Part shown: in pieces, positions 1 to 8,864 of the stretch | Layout of the letters: the number at the start of each line of letters is the position of its first letter | Position numbering within the stretch: the stretch's first letter is position 1 | NCBI RefSeq assembly: GCF_004799405.1 | Contig: NZ_SSMW01000110.1 | Coordinates: forward strand, 29,092-93,091 | Source: Bradyrhizobium sp. | GTDB taxonomy: Bacteria > Pseudomonadota > Alphaproteobacteria > Rhizobiales > Xanthobacteraceae | Direction of reading: 5' to 3' | DNA: 64,000 bases | Translations under genes and position numbers: made by a program | The notes under the pieces: generated by a model | The model's database searches: none | Told to the model about the DNA's origin: nothing | The model's input: the letters and a program-made list of their open reading frames with translations, nothing else

Positions 1-3000
1 TCATTGGCGCCGGCCCGATCGTGATCGGACAGGCCTGCGAATTCGATTATTCCGGCACCCAGGCGGTCAAGACGCTGAAGGCCGAGGGCTACCGCATCGT
101 GCTGGTCAATTCCAATCCGGCCACGATCATGACCGATCCGGAACTGGCTGACGCCACCTATATCGAGCCGATCACGCCGGAAATCGTCGCCAAGATCATC
201 GAGAAGGAGCGCTACGTTGTTCCCGGCGGCTTCGCGCTGCTGCCCACCATGGGCGGGCAGACCGCGCTCAACTGTGCGCTGAGCCTGCGCAAGCAGGGCA
301 CGCTGGCCAAATTCGACGTCGAGATGATCGGCGCCACCGCCGATGCCATCGACAAGGCGGAGGATCGCGGCCGCTTCCGCGAGGCCATGACCCGGATCGG
401 CCTCGAGACGCCGCGCTCGATCCAGACCAAGAATCTGCCGGACTCGCTGCGGGCGCTCGACGACATCGGCCTGCCCGCGATCATCCGGCCGTCCTTCACC
501 ATGGGCGGCACCGGCGGCGGCATCGCCTACACCAAGGCCGAGTTCATCGAGATCGTCGAGCGCGGCATCGACGCCTCCCCCACCGACGAAATCCTGATCG
601 AGGAATCGGTTTTGGGATGGAAAGAGTTCGAGATGGAGGTGGTGCGCGACAAGAAGGACAATTGCATCATCATCTGCTCGATCGAGAACCTCGATCCGAT
701 GGGCGTGCATACCGGCGATTCCATTACCATCGCACCGGCGCTGACGCTGACCGACAAAGAGTATCAGATCATGCGCGACGCCTCGCTGGCGGTGCTGCGC
801 GAGATCGGGGTCGAGACCGGCGGCTCCAATGTGCAGTTCGGCGTCAATCCTGCCGACGGGCGCATGGTCGTGATCGAAATGAATCCGCGAGTGTCGCGCT
901 CCTCGGCGCTGGCCTCCAAGGCCACCGGCTTTCCGATCGCCAAAGTCGCCGCCAAGCTTGCCGTCGGCTACACCCTCGATGAAATCGCCAACGACATCAC
1001 CGGCGGCGCCACGCCGGCCTCGTTCGAGCCGACCATCGATTACGTCGTCACCAAGATTCCGCGGTTTGCCTTCGAGAAATTTCCCGGTGCCTCGACCACG
1101 CTGACCACGTCGATGAAGTCGGTCGGCGAAGTGATGGCGATCGGCCGCACCTTCCAGGAGAGCCTGCAAAAGGCGCTGCGCGGCCTCGAGACCGGCCTGA
1201 CCGGCCTCGACGAAATCGAGATCGAGGGCCTCGGCCGCAGCGACGACAAGAACGCGATCCGCGCCGCCCTGGGCACGCCGACGCCGGACCGTCTGTTGCA
1301 GGTCGCGCAGGCGATGCGGCTCGGCTGGAGCAACGAAGAAATCTTCACCTCCTGCAAGATCGACCCGTGGTTCCTGGCGGAGCTGCGCGGCATCGTCGAG
1401 ATGGAGAGCAAGATCAAGAAAAGCGGCCTGCCCGCCAACGCGTTCGGCATGCGGACCCTGAAAGCGATGGGCTTTTCCGACGCGCGGCTGGCGGTGCTGT
1501 CCGAGACTACCGAAGCCGAAGTGACCGCTGCGCGCCATGCGCTCGGGGTTCGCCCGGTGTTCAAACGCATCGACACCTGTGCGGCGGAGTTCGCTTCTCC
1601 AACCGCCTACATGTATTCGACCTACGAATCGCCGTTCGCAGGCGTGCTCGCCGACGAGAGCGCGCCATCGGCCAAGAACAAGGTGATCATCCTCGGCGGC
1701 GGGCCCAACCGGATCGGCCAGGGCATCGAGTTCGACTATTGCTGCTGCCATGCCTGCTTCGCATTGCACGACGCCGGCTATGAAACCATCATGATCAACT
1801 GCAATCCGGAAACGGTCTCGACCGACTACGACACCGCCGACCGGCTCTATTTTGAACCGCTCACCGCCGAAGACGTGCTCGAAATCATCGACACCGAAAC
1901 CAGGAACGGCAAGCTGCACGGCGTCATCGTGCAGTTCGGCGGCCAGACGCCGCTCAAGCTTGCGCATGCGCTGGAGGCGGCCAACGTGCCGATCCTCGGC
2001 ACGTCGCCCGACGCGATCGATCTGGCCGAAGACCGCGACCGCTTCAAGCGCGTGCTCGACCGGCTGCGGCTGAAGCAGCCGAAAAACGGCATCGCCTATT
2101 CGGTCGAGCAGGCGCGGCTGGTGGCGGCCGATCTCGGGCTGCCGCTGGTAGTGCGTCCGTCCTATGTGCTCGGCGGCCGCGCCATGCAGATCATCCGCGA
2201 GGACAACCAGCTCAGCGACTACCTACTCGGTACCTTGCCCGAGCTTGTGCCCGCCGACGTCAAGGCGCGCTATCCGAACGACAAGACCGGGCAGATCAAC
2301 ACCGTGCTCGGCAAGAATCCGCTGCTGTTCGACCGCTATCTGTCCGACGCCATCGAGATCGACGTCGACTGCCTGTGCGACGGCAAGGACACCTTCATCG
2401 TCGGAATCATGGAGCATATCGAGGAAGCCGGCATTCACTCCGGTGACTCCGCCTGCTCGCTGCCGCCGCATTCGCTCGACGCCCGGATGATCGGCGAACT
2501 GGAACGGCAAACCCGCGAACTGGCGCTCGGTCTCGACGTGGTCGGATTGATGAACGTGCAATACGCCATCAAGGACGGCGACATCTACGTGCTCGAAGTC
2601 AATCCGCGGGCGTCGCGCACGGTGCCGTTCGTGGCCAAGGTGATGGGCATGCCGGTGGCGAAGATTGCCGCCAGAATCATGGCCGGGGAGAAGCTAAAGG
2701 ACTTCAACCTGGTCCGGCGCAAGCTCGGCCATGTCGGCGTCAAGGAATCGGTGTTTCCGTTCGCCCGCTTTCCCGGGGTCGATACCGTACTCGGTCCGGA
2801 GATGCGCTCGACCGGCGAAGTGATGGGCATCGACCGTTCGTTCGAAGTCGCATTCGCCAAGAGCCAGCTCGGCGGCGGCACCCGCGTGCCGCGCAAGGGG
2901 ACGGTATTCGTATCGGTCCGCGAGAACGACAAGACCCGGATCGTGGAAGCGGTGCGGCTGTTATTTTCGCTTGGCTTCAAGGTGATGGCGACCTCGGGCA

Positions 3001-3296
3001 CGCAGCGTTTCCTGGCCGATCACGGGGTGCCGACCGAAAAGGTAAACAAGGTGCTGGAGGGACGGCCGCATATCGTCGACGCCATCATGAATGGCGATAT
3101 CCAGCTGGTCTTCAATACCACCGACGGGCCGCAGGCGCTGGCCGATAGCCGTTCGTTGCGGCGCGCTGCCCTCTTGCATAAAGTGCCATATTACACCACT
3201 CTTTCGGGTGCCGTGGCGGCCGCGCAGGGCATCCGCGCCTATCTGGGCGGGGACCTCGAGGTCCGCACGCTGCAGAGTTATTTTTCCGAAACCTGA
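1..3296 (+). CDS. carB: Carbamoyl-phosphate synthase large subunit (5' partial)
   Basis: Large (ammonia-using) subunit of carbamoyl-phosphate synthase, which makes carbamoyl phosphate for pyrimidines and arginine in the cytoplasm. The frame is open from base 3 ([10 protein letters not shown], the start of the first pre-ATP-grasp domain), so only about 10-20 N-terminal residues lie outside the window; the GTG at 21 is internal. The two homologous ATP-grasp halves are visible, each opening with a [20 protein letters not shown] loop (second at about 1690-1730) and each with a GGQT motif. The last ~130 residues (from about 2890) form the MGS-like allosteric domain. About 1,097 residues are visible. 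A weak hairpin (3304-3321) follows, then greA on the same strand. Identification is secure. Confidence 0.97.
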   Translation, partial: IGAGPIVIGQACEFDYSGTQAVKTLKAEGYRIVLVNSNPATIMTDPELADATYIEPITPEIVAKIIEKERYVVPGGFALLPTMGGQTALNCALSLRKQGTLAKFDVEMIGATADAIDKAEDRGRFREAMTRIGLETPRSIQTKNLPDSLRALDDIGLPAIIRPSFTMGGTGGGIAYTKAEFIEIVERGIDASPTDEILIEESVLGWKEFEMEVVRDKKDNCIIICSIENLDPMGVHTGDSITIAPALTLTDKEYQIMRDASLAVLREIGVETGGSNVQFGVNPADGRMVVIEMNPRVSRSSALASKATGFPIAKVAAKLAVGYTLDEIANDITGGATPASFEPTIDYVVTKIPRFAFEKFPGASTTLTTSMKSVGEVMAIGRTFQESLQKALRGLETGLTGLDEIEIEGLGRSDDKNAIRAALGTPTPDRLLQVAQAMRLGWSNEEIFTSCKIDPWFLAELRGIVEMESKIKKSGLPANAFGMRTLKAMGFSDARLAVLSETTEAEVTAARHALGVRPVFKRIDTCAAEFASPTAYMYSTYESPFAGVLADESAPSAKNKVIILGGGPNRIGQGIEFDYCCCHACFALHDAGYETIMINCNPETVSTDYDTADRLYFEPLTAEDVLEIIDTETRNGKLHGVIVQFGGQTPLKLAHALEAANVPILGTSPDAIDLAEDRDRFKRVLDRLRLKQPKNGIAYSVEQARLVAADLGLPLVVRPSYVLGGRAMQIIREDNQLSDYLLGTLPELVPADVKARYPNDKTGQINTVLGKNPLLFDRYLSDAIEIDVDCLCDGKDTFIVGIMEHIEEAGIHSGDSACSLPPHSLDARMIGELERQTRELALGLDVVGLMNVQYAIKDGDIYVLEVNPRASRTVPFVAKVMGMPVAKIAARIMAGEKLKDFNLVRRKLGHVGVKESVFPFARFPGVDTVLGPEMRSTGEVMGIDRSFEVAFAKSQLGGGTRVPRKGTVFVSVRENDKTRIVEAVRLLFSLGFKVMATSGTQRFLADHGVPTEKVNKVLEGRPHIVDAIMNGDIQLVFNTTDGPQALADSRSLRRAALLHKVPYYTTLSGAVAAAQGIRAYLGGDLEVRTLQSYFSET

Positions 3297-3416
3297 TCGT
3301 TGGGCGGGCTCAAGGGCCCGCTAACCGATTGGCAATAAAGCCGCCATGGCTGGAACTCACCAGTCATGGGGATGTTCTGTTTCGGCGTTTGTCATGAAGT
3401 TGAAGGACGAGGACAA

Positions 3417-3893
3417 ATGATGGAAAAGGTTCCGATGACCGCCGGCGGCTATGCCGCCCTTCAGGTCGAATTGAAGCGGCGCCAGTCGGTGGAGCGTCCG
3501 CGCATCATCGAGCATATCGCCGAAGCGCGCTCCCATGGCGACCTCTCGGAAAACGCGGAATATCACGCCGCCAAGGAAGAGCAGTCCCACAATGAAGGCC
3601 GCATCGCCGAGCTTGAGGACAAGCTGGCGCGCGCCGATATCATCGACATCTCGAAACTCTCCGGCGACACCATCAAGTTCGGCGCGACCGTCACGCTGAT
3701 CGACGAGGACACCGACAAGAAAGCGGTGTGGCAGATCGTCGGCGAGCCGGAAGCCGACGCCAAGAAAGGCCGCATCTCCATCACCTCGCCGCTGGCGCGG
3801 GCCTTGATCGGAAAGAAAAAGGGCGCCTCCGTGGAAGTCGTGGCCCCCGGCGGCGCCAAGGCCTACGAGATCACCAAGGTCGAGTGGCGCTAG
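3417..3893 (+). CDS. greA: Transcription elongation factor GreA
   Basis: 158 residues, the usual GreA length. It binds the RNA polymerase secondary channel and stimulates cleavage of backtracked transcripts. The N-terminal coiled coil carries the family signature around residues 25-50 ([20 protein letters not shown]), including the acidic tip; the C-terminal FKBP-like domain ends in ITKVEWR. Two adjacent ATGs (3417, 3420) follow an AGGACGAGGAC ribosome-binding stretch; I chose the first because it gives the usual start. An upstream in-frame extension to 3366 has no family support. It lies 120 bp after carB on the same strand and is followed by a GC-rich hairpin. Confidence 0.97.
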   Translation: MMEKVPMTAGGYAALQVELKRRQSVERPRIIEHIAEARSHGDLSENAEYHAAKEEQSHNEGRIAELEDKLARADIIDISKLSGDTIKFGATVTLIDEDTDKKAVWQIVGEPEADAKKGRISITSPLARALIGKKKGASVEVVAPGGAKAYEITKVEWR

Positions 3894-3923
3894 CAAAGCG
3901 CGTCTTGAATTTCGTAACGTGAC

Positions 3924-3952
3924 AAAGGGCCAGGATGATCTCCCGGCCCTTT
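3924..3952 (+). terminator. Hairpin downstream of greA
   Basis: Perfect 8-bp inverted repeat, AAAGGGCC at 3924-3931 and GGCCCTTT at 3945-3952, beginning 31 bases after the greA stop. There is no strong T tract after it, so it is either a weak intrinsic terminator or a 3'-end stabilising hairpin. Confidence 0.55.
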
Positions 3953-4223
3953 CGGCTTGTTGACGAGGCCGGTCGCCTTCATTCTTGCTTTGCAGCAGCG
4001 ATGAACGGCCGACGGGGACACTCCCGCTCGAGCGGTTCCTTGCGAACCAAATCCTTCAGTGCGCGTTGATGTACGTCCGGCCCAACTGGCCAGACGCACC
4101 GAAGCGGACGGCTGCCGATCACACCATGCTGACAACATTGTGAGTTGGCATGCTGTCGGGCTCGGCAATACAAGGCCCGGCCACGATAGTTATATAATAT
4201 AATCAACCCGCCAGGACGACTCG
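3953..4223. other. Non-coding stretch upstream of the first doxX gene
   Basis: No convincing gene on either strand; short frames here lack conserved features and ribosome-binding sites. The last 40 bases are unusually AT-rich and contain a TATAAT-like hexamer at about 4193-4200, a plausible -10 element for the doxX gene at 4224. I could not identify a convincing -35 hexamer. Confidence 0.4.
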
Positions 4224-4661
4224 ATGAAGTTCGACCAATTCTCCACCCTCTGGATGCTTCGCGTCCTGAGTGTTCTTCGCATTTTCACTGGGCTGGATTT
4301 GCTGCAACATGGCACGGCAAAGATCCTTGGCTTCCCCGAGGCTGCCCGGTTCGCAAACGTTCAGATCAATTCGCTGACCGGGATGGGCGGGCTGATCGAA
4401 CTGATCGGAGGACTTCTGTTCACGATCGGTCTGTTCACGCGGCCGACCGCGTTCATTCTCTCGGGCTTCACGGCGGTCGCCTATTTCATGGCGCATGCCG
4501 GCAAAGGCTTCTATCCGATAGTGAACGGCGGCGAACTTGCCGCATTGTTTTGTTTCGTTTTCCTGTATTTCGTGTTCGCCGGCGCCGGCCCGTGGAGCCT
4601 GGATGCGATGAGAGGGAACCGTTCATTGTCTGAAGGGGCGTCCCGGGTGCATGCGCTGTAA
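4224..4661 (+). CDS. DoxX family membrane protein (copy 1)
   Basis: 145-residue hydrophobic protein with four predicted membrane helices (roughly residues 10-30, 48-70, 74-95, 103-125). It has the DoxX features: an N-terminal RI(F)TGLDLLQHGTAKILGFP segment, the GLFTRPTAFILSG turn between helices 2 and 3, and GPWSLDA near the end. DoxX proteins are small inner-membrane proteins of poorly defined role; some act with oxidoreductases in thiol or oxidative stress. The start has AGGACG upstream. A second DoxX gene follows 49 bp later on the same strand, so the two are probably cotranscribed, and a third is convergent. No function beyond family membership can be read from the sequence. Confidence 0.9.
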   Translation: MKFDQFSTLWMLRVLSVLRIFTGLDLLQHGTAKILGFPEAARFANVQINSLTGMGGLIELIGGLLFTIGLFTRPTAFILSGFTAVAYFMAHAGKGFYPIVNGGELAALFCFVFLYFVFAGAGPWSLDAMRGNRSLSEGASRVHAL

Positions 4662-4710
4662 ACCAACGATAGCCGTTCGTTGCATGTCGATACCATGATC
4701 GGAGGACACC

Positions 4711-5145
4711 ATGAGCCTGGATCGCATTGGCGCAACCTATCAGCCGTATTTGCTGAGCCTGTTCAGGTTCATCACCGGCCTGTTGATGTTCCAGTTCGGC
4801 GTCGCCAAATTGTTCAAGTTTCCGCCGATGCCCGTGTTCGAGGACGTAACGCCGCTCTCGTTGTTCGGAGTGGCAGGGATGCTGGAGCTGGTGCTCGGCG
4901 GGATGTTGATGCTGGGTCTCTTGACCCGGCCGGTGGCTTTCATTTTATCGGGCGAAATGGCGTTCGCTTATTTCATTGAACACTTTCCGCAAAGCTTCTT
5001 CCCTTTGCTCAACGATGGATCGCTGGCCATCATGTTCTGTTTCGGCTGTCTTTACCTTGCGGCAACCGGTGGCGGTCCGCTCAGCCTCGATTCGTTGCTG
5101 GGTGCAGGGTCCAGGCTTCAACCGGATGTTTCGCGGACATCGTAA
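4711..5145 (+). CDS. DoxX family membrane protein (copy 2)
   Basis: 144 residues, four membrane helices, clearly homologous to the preceding gene: RFITGLLMFQFGVAKLFKFP near the N-terminus, GLLTRPVAFILSG in the middle loop, GGGPLSLDSLLG near the end. A strong GGAGG lies 8 bases before the ATG. It sits 49 bp after copy 1 in the same direction and ends 11 bp before the stop of copy 3 on the other strand. The tandem arrangement suggests local duplication and divergence. The cellular role is unknown; proteins of this family are integral to the cytoplasmic membrane. Confidence 0.9.
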   Translation: MSLDRIGATYQPYLLSLFRFITGLLMFQFGVAKLFKFPPMPVFEDVTPLSLFGVAGMLELVLGGMLMLGLLTRPVAFILSGEMAFAYFIEHFPQSFFPLLNDGSLAIMFCFGCLYLAATGGGPLSLDSLLGAGSRLQPDVSRTS

Positions 5146-5156
5146 CCGCGACCAGA

Positions 5157-5612
5157 TCAGAACTCCTTGCCGATAATTCGATCGATCGAATAGCGGCCGC
5201 CGCCCTTGAAAAAGATCGCGATGCAGAGCAGCAGCCACAACAAGGCGTACTCGTATCCACGGGCTGTCCAGAAGTATCCGAACTGCCATTGAAAAACGAC
5301 GACGATGACCAGCATTTCAATTCCGACCATGGCCGCCGCGACCCGGGTAAACAGCCCGATGGCGAGGCATGTAGCTGCGACCGATTCCGCAAAGTAGGTC
5401 AGATAGGCCAGCGCTTCCGCAAACGGCAGCCCTTTCGCCGCAATGTTCGGCGCGAATTTGGCAATCGGGGTGTTGAGTATCTTCTGGATGCCATGCGGCA
5501 CCAGGATTGCGCCGGTCACAAAGCGCATGAAGGCGTAAGAGTACGGGGAAAAGCGCCGGTAGAGACCTGCCAGAGCTGGAAAAACGAGTTTCGGTTCCTC
5601 GCGTGCAGCCAT
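5157..5612 (-). CDS. DoxX family membrane protein (copy 3, convergent)
   Basis: 151 residues, four predicted helices. The family pattern is again present: MRFVTGAILVPHGIQKIL, GLFTRVAAAMVG, and GGGRYSIDR near the C-terminus. It differs from copies 1 and 2 in its longer N-terminus and a WQFGYFWTARGYEY loop between helices 3 and 4, which is typical of another DoxX branch. A GGAGAAAACG ribosome-binding site precedes the ATG. It converges on copy 2 with an 11-bp gap. It is more diverged than copies 1 and 2 are from each other, so it is probably an older paralogue rather than part of the same duplication. Confidence 0.9.
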   Translation of the reverse strand: MAAREEPKLVFPALAGLYRRFSPYSYAFMRFVTGAILVPHGIQKILNTPIAKFAPNIAAKGLPFAEALAYLTYFAESVAATCLAIGLFTRVAAAMVGIEMLVIVVVFQWQFGYFWTARGYEYALLWLLLCIAIFFKGGGRYSIDRIIGKEF

Positions 5613-5745
5613 CGTTTTCTCCGCATTTCCTTCTGCCCACTTCGGAGTCTTGCAAGCCCCGTTTCTGGTTCTGGAACACCGTCGCGCCGCAGCTATTCCC
5701 GTGAGGAAACAATTTGCAAGGACAAGCGCTCACACCCAGGTCGCG

Positions 5746-6273
5746 CTAGCCCGGGACTTTCAATTCGAGCGGCACCGCGGCCTCGTATTTCGAATTGTGC
5801 AGCACCAGCGACGTCCTGACATTGCGCACATGGGGCGCTGCCGTCAGATGGGTGACGAAATCCTGAAACGTCGCCATGTCGGGCGCCACGCATTTCAAAA
5901 TGAAATCCACCTCGCCCGACAGCATCCAGCATTCCCGCACCAGCGGTTCGGCGCGCACGAATTCCTCGAACGCGCGCAAGTCGGCGTCGGCCTGGCTGGA
6001 CAGATGCACCGAGGCGAACACCGTGACATCGAAACCGAGCCGCCGCGGATCCAGCAGTCCGCGATAACCCTGGATGTAACCGGCTTCCTCCAGCGTTCGC
6101 ACGCGCCGCAGGCAGGGCGGCGGTGAAATGCCGACGCGCTTGGCCAGTTCAACGTTGGTGATTCGGCCATCGGCCTGAATTTCGCTGAGGATTCTGAGGT
6201 CGATTTCGTCAAGATTCTTCGACACGCGGGTCCGGGGTCCTGTCAGTTTCGTCGCCGATTCCCGGGCTGACAA
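5746..6273 (-). CDS. Lrp/AsnC family transcriptional regulator
   Basis: 175 residues. An N-terminal winged HTH (LDEIDLRILSEIQADGRITN, then ELAKRVGISPPPCLRRVRTLEEAG) precedes a C-terminal RAM/AsnC ligand-binding domain (roughly residues 80-170). The first ~18 residues are not typical of the family; a GTG at residue 18 (VSKNLDEID) is a plausible alternative start. It is divergent from trxB-lsrB, the same order I recall for the rhizobial lrp3-trxB-lsrB locus. A 19-bp perfect palindrome 47 bp upstream is a good candidate for its own operator. Target genes and effector amino acid cannot be inferred. Confidence 0.93.
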   Translation of the reverse strand: MSARESATKLTGPRTRVSKNLDEIDLRILSEIQADGRITNVELAKRVGISPPPCLRRVRTLEEAGYIQGYRGLLDPRRLGFDVTVFASVHLSSQADADLRAFEEFVRAEPLVRECWMLSGEVDFILKCVAPDMATFQDFVTHLTAAPHVRNVRTSLVLHNSKYEAAVPLELKVPG

Positions 6274-6319
6274 AGCCTGCGGGAGATAGCGGCAACAGTC
6301 TTAGCGCAGCTCCCACCCT

Positions 6320-6338
6320 CGCGCAATTTTATTGCGCG
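6320..6338. promoter_or_regulatory. Candidate Lrp-type operator palindrome
   Basis: CGCGCAAT-TTT-ATTGCGCG: 8-bp perfect arms around an AT-only centre, which is the general architecture of Lrp/AsnC sites. It lies between the divergent lrp-like gene (start 6273) and trxB (start 6514), so it could serve autoregulation, trxB control or both. The structure is seen in the sequence; the function is inferred. Confidence 0.6.
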
Positions 6339-6394
6339 TGCGGTGCGTCATTTACCCGGTTCCGGGGAAAATTCGCGGATATGGATTGCAATTC

Positions 6395-6422
6395 TTGCAT
6401 AGCTTGCCAGATGTCCTAGACT
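6395..6422 (+). promoter_or_regulatory. Candidate sigma-70-type promoter for trxB
   Basis: TTGCAT at 6395-6400 and TAGACT at 6417-6422 with a 16-bp spacer, about 90 bp before the trxB start. It matches the general housekeeping pattern only loosely, so this is a suggestion. Confidence 0.35.
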
Positions 6423-6513
6423 TGGATTTGACGCTTTCAGCGCCGCCGTGACGCCTTTCCGGGCGCTTTCCGCTCAAGCACTTGCCAAATTCCCTTACGA
6501 GAGGGATCTACCC

Positions 6514-7479
6514 ATGCCCGCCCCCATCCACGCCAAGGTCGTCATTATCGGGTCTGGCCCGGCCGGTTACACCGCCGCGGTCTATGCGGCGCGCGCGATG
6601 CTCGAGCCGATCCTGATCCAGGGCATCCAGCCCGGCGGACAACTGACCATCACCACCGACGTGGAAAATTATCCGGGCTTCGCCGACGTGATCCAGGGTC
6701 CGTGGCTGATGGAGCAGATGGAGAAGCAGGCCGCTCATGTCGGCACCAGGATCGTCACCGATCTGGTCACCAAACTCGAACTGGCGCAGCGGCCGTTCCG
6801 CCTGACCTGCGACAGCGGCGACATCTATCTGGCCGAGACCGTCATCCTGGCCACCGGCGCGCAGGCGCGCTGGCTCGGCACGCCGTCGGAAGAAAAGTTC
6901 AAGGGCTTTGGCGTGTCGGCGTGCGCGACCTGCGACGGATTTTTCTATCGCGGCAAGGAAGTCATGGTGGTCGGCGGCGGCAACACCGCGGTCGAGGAAG
7001 CGTTGTTCCTGACCAACTTCGCCTCGCAAGTGACCATCGTGCATCGCCGCGATCATTTCCGCGCCGAGCGCATCCTGCAGGATCGGCTGTTCAAGCATCC
7101 CAGGATCAAGGTGGTATGGGAAAGCGCCATCGATGAAATCTGCGGTACCGAAAATCCCGCCAAGGTCACCCACGTCCGGCTCAAGAACGTGAAAACCGGC
7201 GCGCTGACCGAACTGCCGGCCGACGGCGTGTTCATCGCGATCGGCCATGCGCCGGCCACGGAACTCATCCTCGGCCAGATCAAGCTGAAACCGTCGGGAT
7301 ATGTCGAGGTGGCGCCGAATTCCACCGCCACTTCGGTGCCCGGTGTATTCGCAGCCGGCGATGTCGCCGACGAAACCTACCGGCAGGCCGTCACGGCGGC
7401 AGGCCTCGGCTGCATGGCGGCCCTAGAGGCCGAACGCTTTCTCGCGCTGCGCGCGAGCGACCGCGCGGCGGCGGAGTAA
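6514..7479 (+). CDS. trxB: Thioredoxin-disulfide reductase
   Basis: 321 residues. A flavoenzyme that passes electrons from NADPH to thioredoxin in the cytoplasm. The FAD-binding GSGPAGYTAA motif is at about 13-22, the redox-active CATC at residues 137-140, the NADPH loop GGGNTAVEEA at about 154-163, and the C-terminal FAD motif FAAGDV near 285. I chose the ATG at 6514 (MPAPIHAKV), preceded by GAGAGGGATC; an in-frame ATG 22 codons upstream adds a non-conserved tail. The lsrB-like regulator starts 2 bp after its stop, so the two are cotranscribed. Confidence 0.97.
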   Translation: MPAPIHAKVVIIGSGPAGYTAAVYAARAMLEPILIQGIQPGGQLTITTDVENYPGFADVIQGPWLMEQMEKQAAHVGTRIVTDLVTKLELAQRPFRLTCDSGDIYLAETVILATGAQARWLGTPSEEKFKGFGVSACATCDGFFYRGKEVMVVGGGNTAVEEALFLTNFASQVTIVHRRDHFRAERILQDRLFKHPRIKVVWESAIDEICGTENPAKVTHVRLKNVKTGALTELPADGVFIAIGHAPATELILGQIKLKPSGYVEVAPNSTATSVPGVFAAGDVADETYRQAVTAAGLGCMAALEAERFLALRASDRAAAE

Positions 7480-7481
7480 TC

Positions 7482-8405
7482 ATGGCTCGAACGCGCAACG
7501 GATTTACCGATATGGACTGGGACAAGCTGAAGGTATTTCACGCGGCGGCGGAAGCCGGCAGCTTCACGCATGCCGGCGAGCAGCTCGGCCTGTCGCAATC
7601 GGCGGTGTCGCGGCAGGTCAGCGCACTGGAGCAGGAGCTTTCGGTCTCGTTGTTTCACCGCCACGCACGCGGCCTGATCCTCACCGAACAGGGCGACCTT
7701 TTGTTTCGCACCGCGCATGACGTGTTCATGCAGTTGCAGGCGGCTCGCGCCAAGCTGACCGACAGCCGCGAGCGGCCGAGCGGCGATCTCAAGATCCAGA
7801 CGCCGCCGGCGCTCGGCATCAACTGGCTGATTCCGCGGCTCGACGAATTTACTGCGCTTTATCCCGATATCCGCATCTCCCTGATCGTGAGCGACGAAGA
7901 CCTCGATCTGTCGATGCGCGAGGCCGACGTGGCGATCCGCACCCGCAAGCCGACCCAGCCTGACCTGATCCAGCGCAAGCTGTTCTCGATCGGCTTCCAC
8001 GCCTATTGCTCGCCGGAATATATCAAGCGCTTCGGCACGCCTCGCACGCTGGACGATCTCGACTCGCATCGCATCATCATGCTGAGCGATGCGCAGCTCC
8101 AGCCGCATTTGCAGAATCGCAGCTGGCTGATCGAGGCCGGCCGCAACGGCTCGGGGCCCCGCGAAGCCTATTTCAAGGTCAACAACATCCTCGGCGTCGT
8201 GCGCGCCTGCCAGCAGGGGCTGGGCATTGCCGCGCTGCCGGACTATCTGGTCGAGGAAAACAACCGCCTGGTGCAACTGTTCGGCGAATCGGACTCGATC
8301 CAGCTCGATACCTATTTCGTCTATCCTGAAGAGTTGAAGACGGTGGCGCGGGTGCAGGTATTCCGCGACTTCGTGGTCAGCAAGGCGCAGCGCTGGCCGT
8401 CCTGA
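7482..8405 (+). CDS. lsrB: LysR-type regulator, LsrB/VtlR-like
   Basis: 307 residues. N-terminal winged HTH (DWDKLKVFHAAAEAGSFTHAG, LSQSAVSRQVSALE) and a C-terminal LysR substrate-binding domain from about residue 95 (GDLKIQTPPALGINWLIPRL). It begins 2 bp after trxB. In Sinorhizobium the LysR regulator directly behind trxB is LsrB, a redox-responsive regulator, and its relatives in Brucella and Agrobacterium are called VtlR; the symbol rests on that gene order plus family, not on an alignment. Several cysteines are present (for example in HAYCSPEY and RACQQG), which would suit redox sensing. It is followed by a 459-bp non-coding region with two terminators. Confidence 0.8.
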   Translation: MARTRNGFTDMDWDKLKVFHAAAEAGSFTHAGEQLGLSQSAVSRQVSALEQELSVSLFHRHARGLILTEQGDLLFRTAHDVFMQLQAARAKLTDSRERPSGDLKIQTPPALGINWLIPRLDEFTALYPDIRISLIVSDEDLDLSMREADVAIRTRKPTQPDLIQRKLFSIGFHAYCSPEYIKRFGTPRTLDDLDSHRIIMLSDAQLQPHLQNRSWLIEAGRNGSGPREAYFKVNNILGVVRACQQGLGIAALPDYLVEENNRLVQLFGESDSIQLDTYFVYPEELKTVARVQVFRDFVVSKAQRWPS

Positions 8406-8427
8406 TTATCGCTCGATAACCCCCGGT

Positions 8428-8450
8428 CTCCGCATGACTGACATGCGGAG
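8428..8450 (+). terminator. Hairpin downstream of lsrB-like gene
   Basis: Perfect 9-bp stem (CTCCGCATG at 8428-8436, CATGCGGAG at 8442-8450, 5-base loop) beginning 23 bases after the stop. There is no T tract, so it may stabilise the 3' end rather than terminate. Confidence 0.5.
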
Positions 8451-8514
8451 CAAACGGTTGCCGCAAGGCGCGGACGCGAGTCATAGTGTTTTTACGCTGA
8501 GTGGTCGCGTTACG

Positions 8515-8632
8515 TATTTGTCCCCCTCCTCCAGTGGCGCGAACGCTCAGTAAATCCCTCTTGGAAGGTGATTGTGTCGGCCTCACGTGGCCAATACCTT
8601 AAGCCGGGCTCTCGCGAGCCCGGCTTTTTTTC
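8515..8632 (+). ncRNA. Candidate small RNA 1 (AbcR-like position)
   Basis: No open frame of interest, but an sRNA-like layout. A CU-rich single-stranded stretch (8519-8532) and a second one (8553-8562) precede a hairpin whose outer arms are AAGGT (8565-8569) and ACCTT (8596-8600) with inner GGCC pairs. A textbook terminator follows immediately (8601-8631). CU-rich anti-Shine-Dalgarno loops followed by a strong terminator characterise the AbcR family, and as I recall AbcR genes lie beside the LsrB/VtlR regulator gene in Agrobacterium. The 5' end is a guess. Identity with AbcR is inferred from position and composition only. Confidence 0.45.
8601..8631 (+). terminator. Strong intrinsic terminator
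   Basis: 11-bp stem AAGCCGGGCTC (8601-8611) and GAGCCCGGCTT (8616-8626) with a four-base loop, followed by a run of T to 8631. It lies 196 bases after the lsrB-like gene and 234 before dapA-like, so it most likely ends a separate short transcript. Confidence 0.9.
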
Positions 8633-8699
8633 ATGCGGTAAGGCCGGCCCCGATGGAGCCACCGCATTGACAACCGCCCCACGTCCAATCACCATCCGT

Positions 8700-8830
8700 C
8701 AATGATCACGAATCTGTGTGCAGCGTCGTCGAAAAAAGCTCCCCTTCCGGGGGCTTCAGATTGGCGTGCGCGATAGACTTGTGGTCCGACACCGATCCGA
8801 AAAACCCCGCCGTCTGGACGGGGTTTTTTG
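8700..8830 (+). ncRNA. Candidate small RNA 2 or dapA leader with attenuator
   Basis: A second non-coding stretch ending in a strong terminator (8800-8829). It contains an internal hairpin formed by AAGCTCCC and GGGGGCTT around 8736-8756. Because the terminator ends only 35 bp before the downstream start codon, this may be an attenuator leader for the dapA-like gene rather than a free small RNA. No known riboswitch consensus was recognised. The 5' end is not defined. Confidence 0.4.
8800..8829 (+). terminator. Intrinsic terminator upstream of dapA-like gene
   Basis: 10-bp stem AAAAACCCCG (8800-8809) and CGGGGTTTTT (8819-8828) with a T run. The A-rich 5' arm also makes it a plausible terminator for the opposite strand. 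Confidence 0.85.
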
Positions 8831-8864
8831 TTGTCCCGTCTCCGGCTTTCCCAGGAGATGAACA

